Shown here piece after piece: positions 57,051-64,000 of a stretch of 64,000 bases of DNA. The stretch lies in the NCBI RefSeq assembly GCF_950295315.1, contig NC_080165.1:5847789-5911788 (forward strand), read 5' to 3'. This DNA comes from Erinaceus europaeus. Lineage: Eukaryota > Chordata > Mammalia > Eulipotyphla > Erinaceidae. The notes below the pieces were generated by a model. It was not told the origin of the DNA. It saw only the letters and a list, made by a program, of their open reading frames with translations, and searched no databases. The position numbers and the translations under genes were made by a program. Each line of letters starts with the position of its first letter. Position 1 is the stretch's first letter.

Positions 57051-57099
57051 TATTGGGTTGTCCAAAAAGTCATGACATATTTTTGTATGCAACCCAATA
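57051..57099. mobile_element. 45-bp mariner-type miniature hairpin
   Basis: A TA dinucleotide at 57051-57052 and another at 57098-57099 flank a 45-base near-palindrome. It begins TTGGGTTG and ends CAACCCAA, with AAAAA and TTTTT paired further in and GTCATGAC in the middle. TA target duplication and a terminal 'ttgggttgtccaaaaagt' are typical of mammalian mariner ends. It is far shorter than a known autonomous or standard MITE copy. Confidence 0.65.
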
Positions 57100-57632
57100 T
57101 GATGCCATCTGTTTCCCATTACATTTTTCTTACCTTTGTAAATACAGCACATAAACATTTTATTTTCATGGAACTTAGCATAATTAAGGGAAGACAGAAG
57201 TAAAATATGGATCCTATGATGAGCAAATAAAATAATAAAGAGCTACAACGTGCTCAGTATGTAAGGCAGGGGAAAAGAGTGACAATTTGAAATTGGCTGT
57301 TCAGGAAAGACCCAGTGAACACGTGACAAATTAGCAAAGACATAACTGAGGAAAGGAAATAATGTGTCGTCTGTCATGTGCTTATTCAAGGCCACACTTA
57401 TGCAAATGTTTTGCAGCTACAAAACTCTGATGTCAGAACAAAAATATTGGTATATTGACAGCATTCAGTGCAAACAGTACAGGCTTATCCGAGAATAAAG
57501 GAGACCCATATCATGAAGACACTGGGCAAATCTCTGCAAAGAGGGTTCCTGGAGTCATTGAAGCAGAAGAGGTACATGATGAGACCTAAGAGTTTAAAGT
57601 GAACTGTCTGACTGCTGTGGGAAAAGATGGAC
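57100..57632 (-). other. PLAGL1 5' intron, no clear feature
   Basis: Unique-looking sequence; a donor-like site (CAAAG/gtaaga, near 57137) lacks a clear acceptor. It may hold further mariner-like sequence but I cannot confirm this. Confidence 0.35.
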
Positions 57633-57910
57633 TAGAAGTCAGGCGGTGGCGCAGCGGGTTGAGCGCACGTGGCGCGAAGCACAAGGACCGGCGTAAGGAT
57701 CCCGGTTCCAGCCCCCGGCTCCCCATCTGCAGGGGAGTCGCTTCACAAGTGAAGCAGGTCTGCAGGTGTCTGTCTTTCAGATCTCCCCCTGTCTTCCCCT
57801 TCTCTCTCCATTTCTCTCTGTCCTATCCAACAACAACAACAACATTGATAACAACAATAACTACAACAATAAAACAACAAGGGCAACAAAAGGGAAGAAA
57901 AAAAATATTT
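57633..57910 (+). repeat. A-family SINE
   Basis: Full-length A copy; body shows a small deletion in the 'cacaggcggtgaag' palindrome and an insertion in the pyrimidine tract. Confidence 0.92.
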
Positions 57911-58282
57911 ATTTAAAAAATAAATATTAAAAAAAAAAAAGAAAAAGATGGACTACAGGGAAAAAGTACAGGAGAAAGTAAGGAAAAAGTAAGGAGAAAG
58001 CATGGACCGGGTTGTGGTGTAGGAGATGGGAGAATATACCCCCCTCAGGTGTGCAGATAGCTGTTTGCTCCTGTGAAACACAGCCCTGCCAGGCAATCAT
58101 TCCAAAGACAAGAAATCAAGCTGCCTTAAAATGAATATCCATATTGACACCAGAAGAGGGAAACATCCTCTCTCCAATAATACAAGGACCAAAGGAGTCA
58201 AAAGTTTTGCTCCATTTTCGACTCCGGGGCATCTAGGAAAACACACTTCTGTACTTAGAAAATACAATGGTATTTTCTGGAA

Positions 58283-58415
58283 AAGGTTGACAGAGGACCT
58301 AGTGGGGGTTGTATCGTCATGTGGAAAACTGAGAAATGTTAGGCATGTACGAACTATTGTATTTACTGTCAACTGTAAAACATTAATCCCCCAATAAAGA
58401 AATAAAAAAAAAATC
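58283..58415 (+). repeat. 'type II' LINE 3' end
   Basis: 'gacagaggacctagtggggg', 'tggaaaactgagaaatgtta', 'tactgtcaactgtaaaacat', 'cccccaataaagaaataaaa'. Same end as at 18755. Confidence 0.75.
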
Positions 58416-58509
58416 TTAAGAGAAACAGAAAAAATAAAAAAGAAGGGAAAAAAGAGAAAATACAACGGTGGGGAGTGTAGGGTAAAAAGATAGTAAGATA
58501 TCAACTTAC

Positions 58510-58552
58510 AAATGCAGTGGTGGCACGATACTGGCAGTCAGGTGGGAACAAC
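58510..58552 (-). other. candidate 43-base 5' UTR exon
   Basis: On the minus strand, a long pyrimidine tract and 'cttttgcttcctag' give an excellent acceptor at 58553-58554. The exon is 43 bases (starts GTTGTTCCCACC, ends CTGCATTT) and is followed by the donor gtaagttga at 58509. No ATG occurs in it. It fits a PLAGL1 5' non-coding exon by strand and position. Chance occurrence of two such sites 43 bases apart is possible. Confidence 0.5.
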
Positions 58553-59569
58553 CTAGGAAGCAAAAGAAAAGAAGTGTTAACTTTGTATCCCAGCGGCATG
58601 TCATTTTTCATCATGAGCTCTCGGAGGCGACGCCAAGCTTGCATGCAGTTTTAAGAGACAGCTGAAGTATCCTTTCTTCGATTTCTCCCTGTGGTAAATG
58701 TTCCCAAAGTTAAGACACAGAATCATAACCAGAATTGGTGCTTTAAGATCGCCCTCACTTTAATTGTCCCGACTTGGGTGTGCATCTGTATTTCTATAGA
58801 ACTTGGTCCTCCAAAGGCTCCATTGTTGTAGTCCCGACACTGAAAAATCCCATCGCCACAAAGGTCTGACCTTGTGTAGGAAAGCCTACCTCCTTCTCTG
58901 CTGCCTGCCCCTTCTGTCCCTACTCCTTTGCAGATATACAGTCTTAATATCAATATAACATTCATCAGTGAATAACAACCTTTTACTCATTTATAAGAGA
59001 CTTACATCTATATAGGCCAAATAGCAAATAAAAATCGGTATTATTCTGCACTGAAAACACTAGTATTCTTGTTCATCATCTTTCTTGAACATGTCAAAAT
59101 GCTGCCCAATTTGTGGACAACCGCATTTAAATGATAAATGATTTAATTACGCAACTAGCATTTATAAACTGTAGCTATTAAATATTGTTCTTTCGCCTTG
59201 TACAATGGGTGTCTGTTCATGTCAAATTTCTTCTGTTAGAAATTTCCTACTGGGTTCCTCACTATTGCCAGTGTACTGTTTGTATTTTTTTTATTCTAGC
59301 TACCTGCTTTTAACAGGCTTATGATCTTCTCTGCCTTTGAAAATCTTTTCTATTTACTTCGCTTTCTTCTTACAAAGCAGGACTCAGAAGTGACAGTTCC
59401 AGAAGAAATGTTATATATCTGTACTTTACAAAAGGGAGGTCAGATTCTGTCTTTGCTGAAATTACCTCGACATTAGATGTTCTTAAGTCCCCTGCAATGA
59501 TTTTATGTAGTCTTGGATACTATTTAGTCACTGAAGTTTGACATTTCCCATTTTAAAAACCACATAGAG
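58553..59569 (-). other. PLAGL1 5' intron, repeat-free kilobase
   Basis: No repeats recognised over 1 kb next to the candidate exon; a few CpG-containing phrases ('tctcggaggcgacgccaagc', near 58619) stand out. No ORF. Confidence 0.45.
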
Positions 59570-59900
59570 GGAGTCGGGTGGTAGAGCAGTGGGTTAAGTG
59601 CACATGGCGCAAAGCGCAAGAGCGGGTGTGAGGATCCCAGTTCGAGCCCCCGGCTCCCCACCTGCAGGGGAGTCGCTTCACAGGCGGTGAAGCAGGTCTG
59701 CAGGTGTCTATCTTTCTCTCCCCCTCTCTGTCTCCCCCTCCTCTCTCCATTTCTCTCTGTCCTATCCAACAACAACAACAGCTATGACAACAATAACAAC
59801 TACAACAAGCACAACAACAAGGGCAACAAAATGGGAAAAATAGCCTCCAGGAGCAGTGGATTCATGGTGCAGGCACTGAGCCCCAGCAGTAACCCTGGAG
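59570..59900 (+). repeat. A-ext SINE
   Basis: Full copy with 3' extension ('tagcctccaggagcagtgga' to 'cagtaaccctggaga'), leading into an (AC)n run at 59901-59923. Confidence 0.93.
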
Positions 59901-59923
<23 letters not shown>

Positions 59924-59931
<8 letters not shown>

Positions 59932-60954
59932 TAATTTAGGACAAAATGCTCAGACAAGAGATGGAAAAGGCTCCATCAATCTTTCCATCCATCAACATGA
60001 TTACAGAAAGAGCAATGCTGTCTTCTAAACAGCCAAGAGCATCTAAGAGAAAATTCATGAAATAAACATGGTCTTCAATAAATACCATCTCTGATCAATA
60101 TTCTTTTCGAAAATAGCCTGCCCTCATGGAACAACCAAGTCCTTCCTCCTCTTTCCTATTGTAATCCAAGATAACACAAGATGGGCTAGGGAAATTCAGT
60201 GATTTTAGTTAACAAGATTTTAAATGCTAATCTAATGGAGAGTAGAAAAGGCCCTCCCACCCCAACTGCCTCTTAACACATACACACACAGGGATACTAG
60301 CTACTTTAATTTAAAAAAAAATCTGAATAATATGTTTATGCTCTAGAAATAGAATAGTTTTCATCCCTTGCCCCTAACGGCATCATAGAGGGAACACTGG
60401 GAACAACAAAGATAGATTAAGTCCGATAATAATAACCACAACAACGATTAAAAAATAGATTAAGTCACAAAATAAAGACCCAATTGTGCCTACAGAGTCC
60501 CGGTGAAATGTACAGCCAGACACTATCCAAAAACTATCCCTGGGTCTGTATTCTTTTAATAATTCCAGAAAAGTATGTCAGAAAGATCCACAATTTTCCT
60601 CTATGCTATAGATTTCAAACCTACACACTGAGTGACGGGCCATAGCATGTCCTCTGAGAATATGAACATCTTTTCCCAGATGCTTGAAAGCAATTTTCTA
60701 GATTGCAGTTTTTAACATCTCTCTGAATGCGGCAAGGTATCACTGAGAGACACAACACTGACTTCACACTCCAGACAAGTGCAGGCAGATTTAACAGTAA
60801 CAGCTCTATTTCACAGAAGTTTTCAAAAGCAGGAGCTAAAATAAAGTAGTTGCATCCTAGTTACTCCTAATATTATGCTAGTAACATTAAGGCAGAGAAT
60901 AAGTGTAGTATGAACACGAAAACAGATTATATTTATTCCCAATATTTAGAAAAC
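59924..60954 (-). other. PLAGL1 5' intron, no feature
   Basis: Unique-looking, AT-rich, without recognised exons or repeats. Confidence 0.4.
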
Positions 60955-61205
60955 CCCTTGTTAGGAGACAGAATCGTGTCCCCTGAAACCCACAGAGTGA
61001 AACCTTATACTCAATACGACTGCATTTGAAGATGGAAACTGCTAGAGAGGTGATCACAGTTAAAGGAGTGTGAAAGGTGGGACCCAAATCTAATAGAACA
61101 GGTATAGTCTAGCAAATGAAAACACACCAGAGAACTACACACACACACGTACACACTCACACATACACGCGCACACACACACACACGTACACACTCGCAC
61201 TCACA

Positions 61206-61240
<35 letters not shown>

Positions 61241-61710
61241 TCACACTCACATTTCTTTTGGAAAAGCCACATGTCAAATGTCCAGGTAGCATGGACAGTG
61301 TTTTAACTATCTGACAGAAGGGATGGAGGTTGACAAGTGGGGTGAAGGGAGGTGATGTGAGGATAGCAGAAAGAAGGCACCCATGAAGCAGCCACGAAGA
61401 GAAACAGAGGTTTGGGGTTTTTTTTCTTTCTTCAGATAAGAGACAGAGAGGCAGAGAGAGTGAGACACCATACCACTGGAGTCCCCTCAATGCTGTGAGA
61501 GCCGGGCTTGGACCTGGGAAATGCACAAGTCAAAACAGCACACTAGCCAAGTGAGACCTTCGGAGGGACCCAGAGACCAAACTTGTTGGCACCTTCATCT
61601 CGGACTGGTAGTCTCTGCAGTTGTGAGGAAGCAAGGATCTGATTTTGAAGTCACCCAATCTGTGACATTCTGATAGCGACAGCCAGAACAGACCAATATA
61701 AATGTGAGAC
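60955..61710 (+). mobile_element. ERVL-MaLR 5' LTR (MLT1/MST-like), interrupted
   Basis: The LTR opens near 60960 ('agacagaatcgtgtcccctg', then the 'gactgcatttgaagatgg' block) and ends with 'ggactggtagtctctgcagttgtgag' and 'tcacccaatctgtgacattc'. It is interrupted by a complex CA tract (61137-61238) and a minus-strand SINE (about 61420-61545). Order matches the MaLR LTR consensus as I know it. Confidence 0.7.
61420..61545 (-). repeat. SINE inside the LTR
   Basis: T-run, purine-rich 'agagacagagaggcagagag', reversed B box 'gggcttggacctgggaaatg', head near 61545. Its family (B/D) is not clear. Confidence 0.5.
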
Positions 61711-63009
61711 TGTGAAGTGGGCTGCCTTATCATAAATGCCCCCCCCAAAAAAAAACACAGAAGTGGTACTAGAACAGGGTAAGAGGTAGAGGCTGAGAGA
61801 GTTTTACTGGTCTGTGCTAATACACACACACACACACATACATACACACACATACATACATACACATACACACATACATACACACATACATACATACATA
61901 CACATACATATATACATATACATACATACATGCATGCATACATACATACATACATACACACATACGTACATACATACCAGACTACCTTGAAGGGGACTGC
62001 TGGTAGAAATATGAATGTTGAAGGTGTTTTACACGACGAGTCAGGTGAAAATGAAGAGCATGTGGGGAGGAACTCTAGGGAAGGTGGTTCTTACTATAAG
62101 GTGGCAAAGGACTTGGCTGAACTGTGGTCTAGTGTTCTGTGACGGGGAGAATTCACGTGACGGACCTGGATATTGAGCCGAGAAGAGTTCTTGAAAGTGT
62201 CACCAGCTTTCTCTTCACTGCCTATAGTATGATTTGAGAGGCAAGAGACAAACTCGAGGAATTATGAAGCAAAAAGGAATGAAATCTTGAAGATTTGGGA
62301 AAAAAAAATTCTCAGGCTATGTTGCAAAGACTGAGGAAGCATGTCCTGGAGAAAACACCAAGGGTGTGACTGAACTATTACTCCATGAAGAGACTCCCTT
62401 AGAGTTTTAAATAAGTCAAGTCAGCAGAGTCCAGGAATAGAGATGAGATTACAACAGCAGAGACTCTGCCAGTTGGGACCAAAGTCCAAGTGAAATACAC
62501 GTTTTTGATCTTTTGGAATGCTATGAGAACAAGTAGCGCAAATATGCTTTATCATTCAAGAGTAGCAAAGAAGAACCCTAGAAAGGACTCAGAAGTCATT
62601 ATTATCCCACTGGCACGATGGGTTATTTCTTGCTTTGGTTTCAAAGGGTAAGGGCACTGATCCTTGGTTTCAGTGGGTCAGGGTTCTTTTGCTCAAAGCC
62701 TGGGCGGGTGGGCCTACCTAAAACCCTGAAGGGCTTGGAACACCTAATGGAATTTCCTTGCTCAAATGGAGACTTACTTAGAGCCCATCAATCTCATTCC
62801 CCTTTCTCACTTGTCCCCTTGTGGAACGGGGCTATTTATTCTAAGGCGCTCTCATCACACTATTCTGGAACAACCTCATTTGGTTCCACAGGCTCACAAG
62901 GTAGGAATCATTTTGCTTAAAGAGGACTCAAATCACAAGCCTCACTTATATCTGATTTAGATGATATTTAGATAATAGTGTGGGCCCCAGTCTTCTAAGA
63001 TGATGCTAG
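61711..63009 (+). mobile_element. ERVL-MaLR internal region, decayed
   Basis: Between the two LTRs the sequence follows the MaLR internal order: 'gggtaagaggtagaggctga', 'gactgctggtagaaatatga', 'ataaggtggcaaaggacttg', 'actctgccagttgggaccaa'. It is interrupted by a CATA/CACA microsatellite at 61822-61976. No open frame of viral type remains; MaLR internals are non-coding fossils in general. Confidence 0.7.
61822..61976. repeat. (CACA/CATA)n compound microsatellite
   Basis: About 155 bases of mixed CA and CATA units, long enough to be unstable in length. Confidence 0.95.
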
Positions 63010-63315
63010 AATGGGTTAAGGTTCTTAGGACCAGGTGTATTGCACCAAAGTAATGGACTCTGGGGTGGGGGTGGGGGATGGTGTTCAGGTCCTGGAACAT
63101 GATGGCAGAAGAGGACCTAGAGGGGGAATGAATTTTTATGTGGAAAACTGAGAAATGGCACACATGTATATATATATTTCTGGTGGGTTTTATTTTTATT
63201 TTTATCAAAGCACTGCTCAGCTCTCCCAAACTACTATATATATATTTTTTTTTTCCAAACTACTATATTTTACTGTTGGCTGTAGACCATTAATCCCCCT
63301 AATAAAGAAAAAAAG
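63010..63315 (+). repeat. 'type II' LINE 3' end with a C-SINE piece inside
   Basis: 'tgtattgcaccaaagtaatg' to 'tggaaaactgagaaatggca', interrupted at about 63177-63255 by a minus-strand C-SINE fragment ('tatcaaagcactgctcagct') and AT runs, then 'ccaaactactatattttact' and 'cccctaataaagaaaaaaag'. Inserted in the MaLR provirus just before its 3' LTR. Confidence 0.7.
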
Positions 63316-63374
63316 GGGGGCCATGAACCCAAGAAGGACATAAATTTAGAGTCAGAGGGAAGAATGGTAAAAAC

Positions 63375-63712
63375 TGAAGTGTGTTCCTACAAAGTTCATA
63401 TGTTGGGGTCACAGTCATATGACTGCATTTGGTGACAGGATCTTTAGAGAGGGGACACAAGGTTCAGTAAGTCAGGAAGGATGAGCCTTGGCTCTGTCAG
63501 GAAAGACCATGCGCTCTGCACACATGCAGAGAGAGAAAGTCATGGGCAACACAGCTACAAGTCTATCAGCTAAGAAGAAAGGTCTCACTAGAAACCAAAT
63601 TTGCCTGTACTTTGATCTTAGACATCTAGATTCCAGAACTGAAAATAAATTTCTGTAATTTAAGCCACCTAGTCTGCAGTATTTTGTTATGACAAGAGGA
63701 GACTAACATATC
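63375..63712 (+). mobile_element. ERVL-MaLR 3' LTR (MLT1/MST-like)
   Basis: Opens with 'gaagtgtgttcctacaaagt' and 'catatgactgcatttggtga'; ends 'ccagaactgaaaataaattt', 'taagccacctagtctgcagt', 'tttgttatgacaagaggaga' and 'ctaacata'. The 'gaaaataaa' near 63641 would be its polyA signal. Uninterrupted, so better preserved in layout than the 5' LTR. Confidence 0.8.
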
Positions 63713-64000
63713 CATCTTCCCTGGGCATTTCAGAATATCTTTCCTAGGGACAAAAGAGGGAAAAAAAGGAAGGTCAATAATGAATGGCTTCAGAGTTTAA
63801 CTATCCACCAGAAACTTGTGTTTCAAAGTCTAGTAATGCTAACTATGCCCTATAAAGAGAAAAACCTACATTTACTAATTATACTGATAGTTTCAATAGT
63901 AAGAACAAGTAGAAGAACTGGAATCTTTTCCTTTGGGAAAATAAATTTGACAGTAAAGATTCCAGTAAAGGGATACATAGGAATGACTCAAGACCCAAAG
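63713..64000 (-). other. PLAGL1 5' intron, no feature
   Basis: Short AT-rich remainder to the window edge; nothing recognised. Confidence 0.4.

Noticed and set aside
61530..61961. Cys/Val/Tyr-rich open frame
   Set aside because: Translation of the CACA/CATA microsatellite and LTR sequence.
1..64000. CRISPR arrays, bacterial operons, riboswitches or phage-type systems
   Set aside because: The window is clearly mammalian; regularly spaced similarities are SINEs and microsatellites, not CRISPR repeats.

Overview
This is a vertebrate nuclear window. It has spliced genes, CA/GT microsatellites, LINE-1 ends and a very high load of tRNA-derived SINEs. The SINE consensus (tRNA-like head with 'ggttcgagccccc' B box, 'ccacctgcaggggagtcgcttcacaggcggtgaagcaggtctgcaggtgtct' type body summarised here in words only, and a CAA-rich or AATAAA-rich tail) is the kind I associate with hedgehogs (Erinaceus). 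I therefore read it as hedgehog or a close erinaceid. The species call is from memory; the mammalian call is secure.

Genes. Two protein-coding genes meet tail to tail. At the left edge (plus strand, 2548-2618) is the last coding exon of a ZC2HC1-family gene, by synteny ZC2HC1B, with a possible spliced 3' UTR. About 6 kb of repeats separate it from the 3' end of PLAGL1 (ZAC1), which runs on the minus strand: polyA signal near 9405, 3' UTR to 10519, large terminal coding exon 10520-11750 (zinc fingers 3-7 plus the C-terminal activation region), a 6 kb intron, and the exon with zinc fingers 1-2 at 17736-17921/17951. The remaining 46 kb (18-64 kb) reads as the 5' UTR introns of PLAGL1. I found minus-strand candidate non-coding exons with good splice sites at 18054-18201, 35962-35993, 42150-42223 and 58510-58552. 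No CpG-island promoter is visible, so the imprinted P1 promoter/DMR is probably beyond 64 kb.

Most notable. In the first coding exon the ATG at the usual PLAGL1 start is out of frame with the zinc fingers by what looks like a one-base deletion within the first few codons, although zinc fingers 1 and 2 are intact and conserved. The two-finger-less isoform start (ATG at 11746) is intact. An in-frame ATG at 17941 could rescue the full protein if an alternative acceptor is used.

Repeats. Families are labelled A (CAA-tailed SINE), A-ext (A with a conserved 3' extension), B (AATAAA-tailed SINE), C (short tRNA-like SINE, 'ggttcaatccc' B box) and D (older, related). There are hedgehog-type L1 3' ends, including a likely twin-primed insertion at 53.9-55.9 kb, a second short LINE-type 3' end in four copies, MIR and MER5-like fossils, a tiny mariner-type hairpin at 57.05 kb, and a decayed ERVL-MaLR provirus with both LTRs at 60.96-63.71 kb. 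A/B SINEs are dense at 0-9 kb, 12-17 kb, 36-41 kb and 49-60 kb but absent from 18.8-23.5, 24.3-36.4 and 44.7-49.3 kb.
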